Assembly: GCF_013248905.1 (NCBI RefSeq)
Contig: NZ_JABRVS010000001.1
Coordinates: 744,001 to 808,000, forward strand
Length of the DNA stretch: 64,000 bases
Reading direction: 5' to 3'
DNA from: Shewanella sp. VB17
GTDB lineage: Bacteria; Pseudomonadota; Gammaproteobacteria; Enterobacterales; Shewanellaceae
The notes under the pieces were generated by a model. That model was not told the DNA's origin. It saw nothing but the letters and a program-made list of their open reading frames with translations, and searched no databases. The translations under genes were made by a program, and so were the position numbers. Positions 54,161 to 63,588 of this stretch are shown one piece after another; the stretch's first letter is position 1; each line of letters begins with the position of its first letter.

Positions 54161-54556
54161 CTACCTGTTAGATTTGTCTGAGTTCGCATTAATCTCAGTT
54201 TTTTGGGACTCTGAAGGAATATCCTCCAATGGCGCTGTATCTGCTGTCAGATTTTCTTCTACTTTATAGGGTCGATTGACTGACTCTGCTGCACTTTTTA
54301 ATTGATCGATCGAATCTTGTAATTCTGGCGACAGATTCTTAAGGCCCAAATTTTCAGCTTTTTTAAGGTCTGAATGCAGTTGATCAATTTTAAGTTCCTG
54401 TTCAAGCTCATCTTTGACAGAGTTAGCCATGCGTTTCATGGTTTGTATCCATTTTGTCATTGAACGGACGGCGATCGGAAGTCGTTCAGGACCAAGCACT
54501 ACCAGCCCTAAAATCCCGATCAATAATAGCTCCATTAAACCAATACCATCGAACAT
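54161..54556 (-). CDS. tatB: Sec-independent translocase subunit TatB
   Basis: A 131-residue TatB. It has a single N-terminal helix (MFDGIGLMELLLIGILGLVVLGPERLP by pattern, residues 1-27) with conserved Glu8 and the GPERLP hinge. An amphipathic helix and a coiled tail follow. It is 6 bases downstream of tatA. Confidence 0.96.
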   Translation of the reverse strand: MFDGIGLMELLLIGILGLVVLGPERLPIAVRSMTKWIQTMKRMANSVKDELEQELKIDQLHSDLKKAENLGLKNLSPELQDSIDQLKSAAESVNRPYKVEENLTADTAPLEDIPSESQKTEINANSDKSNR

Positions 54557-54562
54557 AAGGAT

Positions 54563-54814
54563 TTATACCTGTTCTTTATTTTTGGATTCAGTCTTTTTCT
54601 CTGTCTGTTGGGCTGTTTTATCTAGACTTTGAGCCGTTTCTTCTGCTGCGGCTTCTTCAAGCGCCTTTTTTTCATCTTCAGAAGTCATGGCGTTTTTGAA
54701 ACCTTTCACTGCACCACCTAAATCTCCACCGAGTGAACGTAGTTTCTTGGTTCCAAATAATAAAATAACGATCACAGCGATGATTAGAAGTTGCCAAATG
54801 CCCATGTTACCCAT
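54563..54814 (-). CDS. tatA: Sec-independent translocase subunit TatA
   Basis: An 83-residue TatA. The N-terminal helix (about 5-21) is followed by the FGTKKLRSLG hinge, an amphipathic helix GGAVKGFKNAM and a charged tail rich in Glu and Lys. It oligomerises to form the Tat pore. The first of two nearby ATGs (54814) is preceded by GAGG; the second at 54805 would lose three residues. Confidence 0.96.
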   Translation of the reverse strand: MGNMGIWQLLIIAVIVILLFGTKKLRSLGGDLGGAVKGFKNAMTSEDEKKALEEAAAEETAQSLDKTAQQTEKKTESKNKEQV

Positions 54815-54873
54815 GAAAAATTCCTCGAAATTATATGTCGTTCTATTATGAACTCATGATTAATTAGTGCTAG

Positions 54874-56523
54874 TTAAAATTTGCGATTTTTTGGTCTAGA
54901 TCGCCATCCAAGTAACCAGAGTATGATACCTACAGCGATACAAGTATAAGATGGCCATAAGATAGAGTGTTGATTATTCAGCATAGTACCACAGATGATT
55001 AAGGTCACAGCAGTAAGTAACAAATAGTTACTTTTATGGGCTTTTTGATGTTGTTTTAGGTAACGGTCGAGTATTTTGTTTTGAGCGTTAACGAAATTTT
55101 TGCCTACTTTTAGGTTGTCATAAATCAGTTCTGGTAGCTCAGGTAATTTGTCTGCCCAGTAGGGGAGTTCTTGTTTAATCTTATTGGCTATTGCTTTAGG
55201 ACCAACCTGCTCAGACATCCACTTTTCTAAGAAAGGTTTAGCCGTCTGCCATAGGTCGAGTTGAGGATATAGCTGACGACCTAGACCTTCAATATACAAT
55301 AAGGTTTTCTCTAATAGCACCAATTGAGGTTGTACAACCATGTCGAAGCGTCTTGCGGTGCGAAATAGTTCAAGTAGAACATGTCCGAATGATATCTCAT
55401 CCAATGGTTTATTGAACATTGGCTCACACACGACTTTTACAGCTTGTTCGAACGCGGTCACATCGGTATCTGCTGATACCCAACCTGATTCGATGTAAAG
55501 CTGTGCGATACGGTGGTAATCACGATTAAAAAAGGCGAGAAAATTCTCCGCTAAATAGCGTTTATCTTCTTCGGTTAAGGTGCCCATAATGCCACAATCT
55601 AACCCTATATAGTATGGGTCTTCAGGGTGTTCTCGACTAACAAAAATGTTACCTGGGTGCATGTCGGCATGAAAGAAGTTATCTCTGAACACTTGAGTGA
55701 AAAATAGTTCTACACCTCTTTCTGCCAATATTTTTAGGTTGGTTCCTTGCGCCTCTAAAGCTGCCCTATCGGAAACCGGAATACCGTCGACTCGTTCCAT
55801 GACAATCAAACGAGTAAAGCACAGGTTTTCATACATGTAAGGGATGTAAAGTGAGTTGGAGTCTAAAAAGTTATTTCTCAGCTTAATGGCGCTAAGAGCT
55901 TCCAGTTTTAAGTTAAGCTCCCCCTCAATGGTGGTGCGGTAATCATCTACGACTTCAGAGGGACGCAAGCGATTACCGTGCCCTAGTATGGTTTCCATGA
56001 GACTGGCTGCCAGAAACATCAGCTGCAGATCGGCATGAACTTGAACCTCGACATTGGGTCTTAACACTTTGAGCACAACAGGTTTACCGTTGGACTTAAG
56101 TGTAGCGGTATGAACTTGCGAAATAGAGGCTGATGCAAGAGGTACATCATCGAAATCATTGAAATAAGTATCGATAGAGTGTCCAAGTTCGGTTTCTATC
56201 ATTTGTCTGGCAATCGTAGCGTCGAAGGGTGGAACTCTATCTTGGAGCATGGAAAGCTCTTCCGCCCACTCGTCATCGAGTAGATCCCGGCGGGTTGATA
56301 GCATTTGGCCAAATTTAATATACACAGGACCAAGTTCAAGCATGGCTAACTTGAGCCGTTCGCCACCCACCTTACTTTTATGTTGGTTTCTTATCCAAAA
56401 CAGGCAACAACGTAATAATTTGAAGTACCATGGCGTTAGTTTAGAGGGAATTAACTCATCTAACCCATAGTGAAGAGAGGTTTTGATGACCTGATAAGCA
56501 CGCCTGATACTGGTGACTGTCAT
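54874..56523 (-). CDS. ubiB: Ubiquinone biosynthesis atypical kinase UbiB
   Basis: A 549-residue UbiB/ADCK family protein. The KxGQ motif KFGQMLSTRRDLL (about 71) replaces a canonical P-loop, ALASISQVHTA (about 130) is the Ala-rich loop, and HADMHPGN and LDCGIMG mark the catalytic and metal sites. Two membrane helices close the C-terminus. UbiB is an ATPase that supports coenzyme Q synthesis. Its start overlaps ubiJ by 4 bases. Confidence 0.96.
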   Translation of the reverse strand: MTVTSIRRAYQVIKTSLHYGLDELIPSKLTPWYFKLLRCCLFWIRNQHKSKVGGERLKLAMLELGPVYIKFGQMLSTRRDLLDDEWAEELSMLQDRVPPFDATIARQMIETELGHSIDTYFNDFDDVPLASASISQVHTATLKSNGKPVVLKVLRPNVEVQVHADLQLMFLAASLMETILGHGNRLRPSEVVDDYRTTIEGELNLKLEALSAIKLRNNFLDSNSLYIPYMYENLCFTRLIVMERVDGIPVSDRAALEAQGTNLKILAERGVELFFTQVFRDNFFHADMHPGNIFVSREHPEDPYYIGLDCGIMGTLTEEDKRYLAENFLAFFNRDYHRIAQLYIESGWVSADTDVTAFEQAVKVVCEPMFNKPLDEISFGHVLLELFRTARRFDMVVQPQLVLLEKTLLYIEGLGRQLYPQLDLWQTAKPFLEKWMSEQVGPKAIANKIKQELPYWADKLPELPELIYDNLKVGKNFVNAQNKILDRYLKQHQKAHKSNYLLLTAVTLIICGTMLNNQHSILWPSYTCIAVGIILWLLGWRSRPKNRKF

Positions 56524-57143
56524 GTTTTAGCTTTAGTCCTAGATTGTAAGTCATTTATGCGTTTTTCAACGGCATTGGTGTTGAATATCAGTTCATCGAC
56601 TTCATCACCGAAATGAACAAACTCTATTCTATGGGGGGCTAATTTATATTCTTCGGTAGTTAATTGACCTACATGACTTCGACTTTTACGAAATATCTGA
56701 GCGATATTATTTTTTGTTTGCTTAATGCCAGTGATGAGTATGTGTGTTGGCGCATCACCTAGGTATGTAGAGATAGGTTCAGCAAAGTCGAATTCAATTT
56801 TTTTGAGGAAATGGCTAAAGGTTTGTAATACATCCAGATCGCCTTCCAAGCTTAGCTTATCTTGTTTAATTAATTCGGTTAGATTTGCCCCTTCGGTTAG
56901 CAAGTAGAGTGAGGTTATGTCGGCATTAACTTTAGTGGTAACGTCGCCTTCATATTGGCTTAATACCTGTATCTCTCGTGCAAAAACAAGGTAGATAGGC
57001 CAGCTAAGTTGACTTAACTGGATACACAGTACTTTACCATGGAGTGAACGCAGCTTGGCGTATTCAACCGGAGATTGGGTTAATGCTAGTTTTAAAGCAA
57101 TTTCTAAACCAGCGTTGAGCAACAAAGTGAATTCACGTTTCAT
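56520..57143 (-). CDS. ubiJ: Ubiquinone biosynthesis accessory factor UbiJ
   Basis: A 207-residue protein with an N-terminal SCP2 lipid-binding domain (about 12-115; LHGKVLCIQLSQLSWPIYLVF) and a C-terminal helical part ending in a coiled coil. UbiJ organises the soluble ubiquinone synthesis complex with UbiK. I chose ATG 57143 since the upstream alternative would extend into ubiE, and TGGA lies before it. It is the middle gene of ubiE-ubiJ-ubiB, the E. coli order. Confidence 0.93.
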   Translation of the reverse strand: MKREFTLLLNAGLEIALKLALTQSPVEYAKLRSLHGKVLCIQLSQLSWPIYLVFAREIQVLSQYEGDVTTKVNADITSLYLLTEGANLTELIKQDKLSLEGDLDVLQTFSHFLKKIEFDFAEPISTYLGDAPTHILITGIKQTKNNIAQIFRKSRSHVGQLTTEEYKLAPHRIEFVHFGDEVDELIFNTNAVEKRINDLQSRTKAKT

Positions 57144-57153
57144 GATAATCCAA

Positions 57154-57909
57154 TTAGAATTTGTAACCTTTATGGAGTGCAACAATGCCATCAGTCATAT
57201 TGGTATATTCCACTTGCTCAAAACCGGCATTAACCATCATTTCTTTTAGCGTATCTTGATCTGGATGCATGCGAATAGATTCAGCGAGGTATTTATAACT
57301 TTCTGCATCTTGAGTGATCAGCGAACCCATTTTAGGTAAAATTTTAAAGCTATATAGATCGTATATTTTACGCATCACTTCATGCTGTGGTTTGGAAAAC
57401 TCAAGAATCAGCAGTTTTCCACCGGGCTTAAGTACACGTAACATAGAGCGGATTGCTGCATCTTTGTCAGTCACGTTTCTTAGACCAAATGCTATCGTAA
57501 TAATATCGAAATGATTATTTGGAAATGGTAGGGCTTCAGCATTGGCTTGAACATAGTTAACATTACCGACAATGCCTTTGTTCCTCAGTTTTTCACGGCC
57601 GACTTTTAACATTGAATCATTAATGTCAGCAAGGGTGACTTGGCCTTTATCTCCGACTAGATGTGCAAATTTTGTGGTTAAATCCCCTGTTCCGCCAGCT
57701 AAATCGAGTACTTTCATACCTGGGCGAGCCCCTGCACTTTCGATGGTAAAGCGTTTCCACATGCGATGAATGCCTAAGGACATGACATCATTCATAATGT
57801 CATATTTGGCTGCGACAGAATGAAATACACCGGCAACCATATCGGCTTTTTGATCGCTATTAACTGTTTTATAACCGAAATGAGTACTCTTGGGTGTGTC
57901 TTCTGACAT
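57154..57909 (-). CDS. ubiE: Demethylmenaquinone/2-methoxy-6-polyprenyl-benzoquinol methyltransferase UbiE
   Basis: A 251-residue class I methyltransferase, same length as E. coli UbiE. SAM-binding signature VLDLAGGTGDLTTKFAHLVG (about 68-87), family motifs FGLRNVTDKDAAI and GGKLLILEFSKP. It methylates intermediates of both ubiquinone and menaquinone pathways, fitting an organism that switches between aerobic and anaerobic respiration. First gene of the ubi-tat block. Confidence 0.97.
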   Translation of the reverse strand: MSEDTPKSTHFGYKTVNSDQKADMVAGVFHSVAAKYDIMNDVMSLGIHRMWKRFTIESAGARPGMKVLDLAGGTGDLTTKFAHLVGDKGQVTLADINDSMLKVGREKLRNKGIVGNVNYVQANAEALPFPNNHFDIITIAFGLRNVTDKDAAIRSMLRVLKPGGKLLILEFSKPQHEVMRKIYDLYSFKILPKMGSLITQDAESYKYLAESIRMHPDQDTLKEMMVNAGFEQVEYTNMTDGIVALHKGYKF

Positions 57910-58153
57910 CTATGCTTTCCTACATTTACTTAAAATATTATTTGTGAATGAACGTTATTTTATCAAGCAACTATATGGCTCATTAAGCACACATGAGCTG
58001 GCTATATTTATACTAACGCAAATATTCGCAAAATAGACGCTGTATTATACCTAAACTGCTTCAATATGCGAGTATCAGGGTTTGGGTTGTCAAGCTGATA
58101 AAATGATTGATAAGGCCCACAGTTTCACTTTTTTGAGCCTTACTTTAACAGTA

Positions 58154-59209
58154 TCAACTAAGTTGTTGAGCTAGGTTTCTTCCTTGGATATAAGCATAAA
58201 TCAGCTCGCTGATACTTTGTCCTGTTTCTCGGTAACCTGCTTGAATCCCCGCGACATGACAACTTGGAGCAGCTTCAGCTAAATGCAAATAAGTACAAGG
58301 GGTATTTTTGGCAATAGTATATACATAGTGTAAGGCATCTAGGAGGGGGATCCCTGAAGCTGTTGAGGCGCTGCTTGGCATATTGGTTATGGCATCAAGG
58401 TCGAGCTCAAGCGCCACAGGCAATAGGCTATTATTGAGTGTAGTGACAATTTCATCTAAGGCAGATGTTAAGCTGATTTCACGACGTATCCAGATAGATT
58501 GAAGGGTATGCCACTGCCCACCGAAAGCACTTAGCTGTGCTAAAGTCTCTTCACTATTTTTAAGTTCATGCATGCCAAGTATATGGTAGTGGCCCAGTGC
58601 GCCGCTAGCGGCAGCATAGCTAAAGCCATTACCACTGTGGCGGCCTTCACGCGGACGAAAGTCACTATGCGGGTCTAAATTAACTGCTGCTATTTTTTTA
58701 TTATAAGTTTGCTTGGCAGCCATCAAGAGACCGTAAGCATTATTATGGCCACCTCCTATCACTATGGGTTCAAGCCCTGCTGCCATTATCTGACGACTTA
58801 TTTCTATGACTCGTTCATCGAGATATTCAACGTTGGCTCTTAAGTCACTGGCACTTGCTCCTTCTTTTAGTTGGAGATCCTCAGTTTTTATTTGACCGAG
58901 TACTAAGCATTTTTTGCCATTAAAAAAACGATTTGACTGAAGGTTAAGAAATTGAATCATTGCTGATTCGAATGCATCAGTTGAACCGCCTCTGCCTAAG
59001 TTGGCGCGTGGACCGATGTCTTCACCTATCCCCAAAATGGCAAAACGGGCACCATTATTCACCGCTTCAGTCAGGTTTTGCGACAGTGACAGCTCTGTAT
59101 TATAAACGTGTGAAGTCTGACCTACTTTAGTTTCGCCAGCGCGCAGATTAACGAGTTTTTTTATACAGCTTGTAGTGAAAGGGAGTAGATGTTGGGGTAG
59201 ATGCTTCAT
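58154..59209 (-). CDS. Arginase/formimidoylglutamase family hydrolase
   Basis: A 351-residue ureohydrolase-fold protein. ATG 59209 is preceded by AGGA; a longer TTG start at 59290 lacks support. Mn-binding motifs are GGGHNNAYG, LDPHSDFRP and ELDLDAI, so all usual metal ligands (H, D, H, D, DxD) are present. The third motif departs from the family consensus SxDxDxxDP. Family members hydrolyse arginine, agmatine or formimidoylglutamate; the latter (hutG type) is a common annotation for such proteins, but no hut gene is nearby. Substrate open. Confidence 0.82.
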   Translation of the reverse strand: MKHLPQHLLPFTTSCIKKLVNLRAGETKVGQTSHVYNTELSLSQNLTEAVNNGARFAILGIGEDIGPRANLGRGGSTDAFESAMIQFLNLQSNRFFNGKKCLVLGQIKTEDLQLKEGASASDLRANVEYLDERVIEISRQIMAAGLEPIVIGGGHNNAYGLLMAAKQTYNKKIAAVNLDPHSDFRPREGRHSGNGFSYAAASGALGHYHILGMHELKNSEETLAQLSAFGGQWHTLQSIWIRREISLTSALDEIVTTLNNSLLPVALELDLDAITNMPSSASTASGIPLLDALHYVYTIAKNTPCTYLHLAEAAPSCHVAGIQAGYRETGQSISELIYAYIQGRNLAQQLS

Positions 59210-59428
59210 CGAAATCCTAACTTTGGTGTTGGTATGATTTATTCTGTTACTTATTTTGATATTGTGACTTAGGTTGAGAATTAATGGCAATCAAAATATG
59301 GTGTTAACACTTTTTTGCAAGTGAGGTCTAAAGCTTAAATCCTTTAAGGTTAGCTGCCTATCGTAGGACAAAATTATGATAAAAAAGAACATAAGCGCCT
59401 ATGAGAGACGCTGTTAATCGACCTGCCT

Positions 59429-59914
59429 TTAGTCTAAATCAAGAGGCTCAGGAGATAAAATAATGCCTGTGTTGTCAGCATAAACATGATCGAGAGGTAA
59501 AAAAGTCACACCACCAAAGTTGACAGGGATTTCAAGTTCACCCACTGAATGACTTTCAGCGCCGACTGGAATTGAAGCCATAGCCTGAATGCCAATATCG
59601 AGATCTTCTAATGCATCCACATCTCTTACCGACCCATATACAATGATCCCCTCCCAGTCATTATCGACAGCAACCTGTGCGATAGAGGCATCGATAAGGG
59701 CACGTCGTAATGAACCACCACCATCGATAAGGAGTACTTTTCCTTTGCCTGGTTTTTCTAATGTTTCCATGATCAATCCGTTATCTTCGAAACATTTTAT
59801 CGTGCTGATCGAGCCACCAAAAGAGTTACAACCACCATAGTTACTGAACATAGGCTCGACAACATCAACGACGTCGATGTAATTGTCACAAAGTGCTGAG
59901 GTGTTGTATTCCAT
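59429..59914 (-). CDS. rraA: Ribonuclease E activity regulator RraA
   Basis: A 161-residue RraA, identical in length to E. coli RraA. I chose ATG 59914 because CAGGAG lies 7 bases upstream and the protein then starts MEYNTSALCDNY like its homologues; the ATG two codons upstream is too close to that site. Signatures are VEPMFSNYGG, GKVLLIDGGGSLRRALID and IVYGSVRD. It binds RNase E and inhibits mRNA decay. Single gene, no adjacent menA. Confidence 0.95.
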   Translation of the reverse strand: MEYNTSALCDNYIDVVDVVEPMFSNYGGCNSFGGSISTIKCFEDNGLIMETLEKPGKGKVLLIDGGGSLRRALIDASIAQVAVDNDWEGIIVYGSVRDVDALEDLDIGIQAMASIPVGAESHSVGELEIPVNFGGVTFLPLDHVYADNTGIILSPEPLDLD

Positions 59915-60418
59915 AGTCATACTCCTGAAATCAGTATCGTGTCTAATTTGGACACATTTAGGTAGTTGTAGCCAGTATATAAGGCTTTTTTAAAAAGAAA
60001 AGTGTTATCAATCAGGACATCGCTGATTACTTCTCTTTGCAAACTTTGGTCGTAATATATCAGCATTCGCGTACTTTAGTATACCGACAGTATTATAGTG
60101 AGTATTTGTTACTGCTATCGTGAGTGTTATTTGTCTTTTGTAATACCTTAGCTCAGGAACTACAGAGACGTTGTTATTTGGATCGTAAGCGGCTTTATCC
60201 TTGGTGACTTACTTCAGAGTTGGTGCGCTAACCTGCCTATAATAGTATGAATTTAGCCATTCGTCAGCACGTTTTCGACTGTCTTGATTATGTGAATGAT
60301 ACGGTAGTGATGTTTTTCAACTATATTTAAATTTCATTTTATTCGTTTTAAGTCTGCGTCATTATTGTCTATTGCTTTTTACGGGCGAGTAAAAAAAGAC
60401 GTGTGTAAGGGATAGCTA
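59915..60418. other. Intergenic region between rraA and the HD-GYP sensor
   Basis: About 500 bases between divergent genes. It must hold both promoters. I see no gene, no strong inverted repeat and no convincing promoter pair; two loosely similar GTGAGTnTT-type stretches near 60098 and 60120 may be chance. Confidence 0.5.
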
Positions 60419-63400
60419 ATGTTTTCGACCTTGGTTAACAAACTTAAGCAAGTGAGCATACGATTTACTCTCGTTAGTATATTCATGTTAGTCACCTTAT
60501 TAACCGCAGGTATTGCCATTGGCTTGCAATATCACTTTAGTAAATCCATGGCTCGAGAGTCTGCCCTATTCTTCAATATTCTTGAGGCTAGTCATGTGAG
60601 TGACTTTCTTGCTCGTATTGATGATGAGGCTGTTAACAGTACCAAATTACTTTCTAGCTTAATTCATTTTATAGAGCCTGAAAATTTAGATGTTGATATT
60701 AGGCCTATTTTTGCAGATATAATGCGTAGTAATGGAATGTTCCATGCTATATCTATCGGTTTCCCAAATGGTGATTATCATAGTTTAATAAACCTAGAAA
60801 GCAGTAAAAATGTCAGAGATCAATTGCAGGCATCGCATGAAGATTACTGGCTGCAAATAATAGTGAAGGGTGAGGGTGACGATCGTCAACGGCAATTTTT
60901 CTATCTAGATAAAGAGTTAAACCTTAGGGCTCAGCGCTCAGAGTCCACTAATTATCATACTAATGAGCATCTTTGGTATGTAAATGCTAAGTCTAGTGAA
61001 GTGTCTAAATCTGAGCCGTATTTACTTCATCATTTGCAATCTCCAGGATTAACATATTCACTTGAAATCACAAGTATGGATGCCGTCATAGCGGTTGATG
61101 TAGTACTATCTTCAGTATCAGATTACCTACAGGACTTTAGTAGTGAAGACAGCGAGATATATCTTTATCGGCAAAGTGGAGAGTTGATTGCGTCGAATCA
61201 ACAAAAATCAGAACAGTTCCCTATCCCAAAGATTAGCCCCCTTAATTTGACTCCCGATCAGCAAGCTATTATATCAAAGCATTCGGTGATTAAGGTGTCG
61301 AACGAGACAGATTGGGCACCGATTGATTTTGCTAAGTCAGGTGAACCCCAAGGTTACAGTATTGATATGCTTAATATTATTTCTGATATGACAGGCATTA
61401 GATTTGATTATCTTAATGGGTTTACATGGTCAGAGCTGGTTGAGCACTTTAAGCAAAAAAAATTAGATTTACTTCATTCAATTTATCAAACCCCTGAGAA
61501 TGCGAGTATGGGGCATATGACCGACCCATTTTTAGCGTTGCCGCTTACGGTTGTGACTAAGCCTAATACGAATAAAATTAAAAGCATAAATGAATTAAAT
61601 GGTAAAAGAGTGGGAATACCTAAAGGTTGGTCGATTATCCCCATCGTGAATAAACATTTCCCAGATATTCAGGTGGTGGAGCTGGCGTCAACTAGAGCTG
61701 TATTAGTTGCCGTCGCGAATGGTGAAATATTTGCTGGGTTAGATACTGGGATCATTTTCCGCTATACCGCGAAGCAGTTTTTTATTAAGGACCTTGTTTA
61801 TCATGAAGCCTTAGATTTCGGCGGGGTAACATTCCCTGATACATTGCATTTTTTATTTGGTGATGCTAATCAAGAACTGGTCGATATTTTTAATCTGGCA
61901 CTGGCTAATGTGACGCAGGAACAAAAGGAGGCATTAAGCTTAAAATGGTTTGGCAATAAAAGACAGCAAGTACAGAGTGAGGGCGTCGTACCTTACCAAG
62001 AACTGATAGACATCATTAAGGACCGAAGCCAATATTATCAGTTGTTATCTCGAACTGTGGAGGGTATTAAATACTTTATGTATATTACCCAATTAGGTAC
62101 GAATAATGAATTTTTAGCTCTTGTGACGACAGAAGAGGTAGTATTAATGTCGAGTATGGAAAAAGTGACTACCTCTATCTATATTACGGCGACGTGTTTA
62201 CTTTTTATTTTACCCATTTCATGGTTGTGTTCCGCACCCATCATTAACCCTATTAAACTCTTCTTGGCTGAAAATGAAAAAATAAAGAACCGTCGCTATG
62301 ACGAGCTTAAAAAAGTTGATACAAAGATCAAAGAAATCAAAGAGCTCTCTGATTCGATGCTTGATATGTCGATGTCGATTCAGCAACACGAAGAGGACCA
62401 AAAAGAATTAATGGAGTCCTTTATCAGACTGATAGCTCAAGCGATTGATGATAAATCTCCTTATACAGCAGGCCACTGTAATAGAGTGCCTGAACTCGGA
62501 CTCATGTTGGCAGCTGCGGCTGAAAAATCGAGCTTAGCTCCTTTTAAGGACTTCAGTTTTAAATCAGAAGATGAACACCGTGAGTTTAGAATTGCTGCCT
62601 GGCTACATGATTGTGGCAAAATTACGACACCCGAATTTGTGGTTGATAAAGGGACCAAACTCGAGGCTGTTTATAATCGTATCCATGAGGTGCGTATGCG
62701 CTTCGAAGTGCTATGGCGTGATGCTGAAATTGATTATTTAAAACGTATTGCTTCTGGAATTGAGTCAAGTCACTCATGCTTGACTGAGCTGACTAATAAG
62801 CGTGAGCAACTAATACAGGATTTTGAATTTATTGCCAACGCTAATATTGGCGGAGAGTTTATGGATCAAGTTCATAAAGATAAGTTAGCTGAGTTGGCTG
62901 CAATAACTTGGGAGCGACATTTTGATGACAGGCTGGGGCTTTCTCCCATTGAAGAGCTAAATTTAAGCAAGCAAAATGATGAGGTAAGTTATCCTGTTAT
63001 TGAACCATTACTAAGAGACAAACCTGAACACATTATCAAACGAATTAATAAGGTTGAATTTGATCCTAAATTTGGTATTAAGATGGATATTCCTGAGCAC
63101 CAATATAATTTAGGCGAGCTACATAACCTGGTTATTTCTAGAGGTACCTTGACGGCAGAAGATAGATTTAAGATTAATGAACATGTGACAAGTACAATTA
63201 AAATGTTAGAAAATCTACCATTTCCTGCAGAGTTAGCCCGGGTGCCTCGTTATGCTTCGACTCATCATGAAACCTTAAAAGGAACCGGGTATCCTCGTAA
63301 GCTCAGTGCAGAAGATCTCTCTATTCCAGAGCGTATTCTTGTGGTCGCTGACATTTTTGAAGCGTTAACAGCAGCTGATAGACCTTATAAAAAAGCCAAA

Positions 63401-63583
63401 CCTCTCAGCATTGCTATTGATATTTTACACAAAATGGCGTTGGATGAGCATCTTGACATGGATGTGTTTACGCTCTTTTTGACTAGCGGGATCTATCTTC
63501 AATATGCTCATAAATTTCTCGATACTGCTCAGATTGATGAAGTCGATATCGATAAGTACTTAATTCATGATGAGCATGTTTGA
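60419..63583 (+). CDS. Membrane sensor with solute-binding domain and HD-GYP-type phosphohydrolase
   Basis: A 1054-residue chimera. TM1 (about 15-38) precedes a Cache-like periplasmic domain (about 45-285) and then a bacterial extracellular solute-binding family 3 domain (about 290-515; begins TDWAPIDF, contains GKRVGIPKGW). Residues about 515-582 lead to TM2 (about 585-607). The cytoplasmic part has a HAMP-like coil and a metal phosphohydrolase domain with GHCNRV (about 685), HDCGK (about 730) and HHETLKGTGYP (about 949). The GYP motif and later VADIFEALTAADRPY mark HD-GYP cyclic-di-GMP phosphodiesterases. Roughly 155 residues are inserted between HDCGK and the RGTLTAEDRFKINEH helix. It probably links an extracellular small molecule to second-messenger turnover. 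Confidence 0.9.
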   Translation: MFSTLVNKLKQVSIRFTLVSIFMLVTLLTAGIAIGLQYHFSKSMARESALFFNILEASHVSDFLARIDDEAVNSTKLLSSLIHFIEPENLDVDIRPIFADIMRSNGMFHAISIGFPNGDYHSLINLESSKNVRDQLQASHEDYWLQIIVKGEGDDRQRQFFYLDKELNLRAQRSESTNYHTNEHLWYVNAKSSEVSKSEPYLLHHLQSPGLTYSLEITSMDAVIAVDVVLSSVSDYLQDFSSEDSEIYLYRQSGELIASNQQKSEQFPIPKISPLNLTPDQQAIISKHSVIKVSNETDWAPIDFAKSGEPQGYSIDMLNIISDMTGIRFDYLNGFTWSELVEHFKQKKLDLLHSIYQTPENASMGHMTDPFLALPLTVVTKPNTNKIKSINELNGKRVGIPKGWSIIPIVNKHFPDIQVVELASTRAVLVAVANGEIFAGLDTGIIFRYTAKQFFIKDLVYHEALDFGGVTFPDTLHFLFGDANQELVDIFNLALANVTQEQKEALSLKWFGNKRQQVQSEGVVPYQELIDIIKDRSQYYQLLSRTVEGIKYFMYITQLGTNNEFLALVTTEEVVLMSSMEKVTTSIYITATCLLFILPISWLCSAPIINPIKLFLAENEKIKNRRYDELKKVDTKIKEIKELSDSMLDMSMSIQQHEEDQKELMESFIRLIAQAIDDKSPYTAGHCNRVPELGLMLAAAAEKSSLAPFKDFSFKSEDEHREFRIAAWLHDCGKITTPEFVVDKGTKLEAVYNRIHEVRMRFEVLWRDAEIDYLKRIASGIESSHSCLTELTNKREQLIQDFEFIANANIGGEFMDQVHKDKLAELAAITWERHFDDRLGLSPIEELNLSKQNDEVSYPVIEPLLRDKPEHIIKRINKVEFDPKFGIKMDIPEHQYNLGELHNLVISRGTLTAEDRFKINEHVTSTIKMLENLPFPAELARVPRYASTHHETLKGTGYPRKLSAEDLSIPERILVVADIFEALTAADRPYKKAKPLSIAIDILHKMALDEHLDMDVFTLFLTSGIYLQYAHKFLDTAQIDEVDIDKYLIHDEHV

Positions 63584-63588
63584 GTTTT

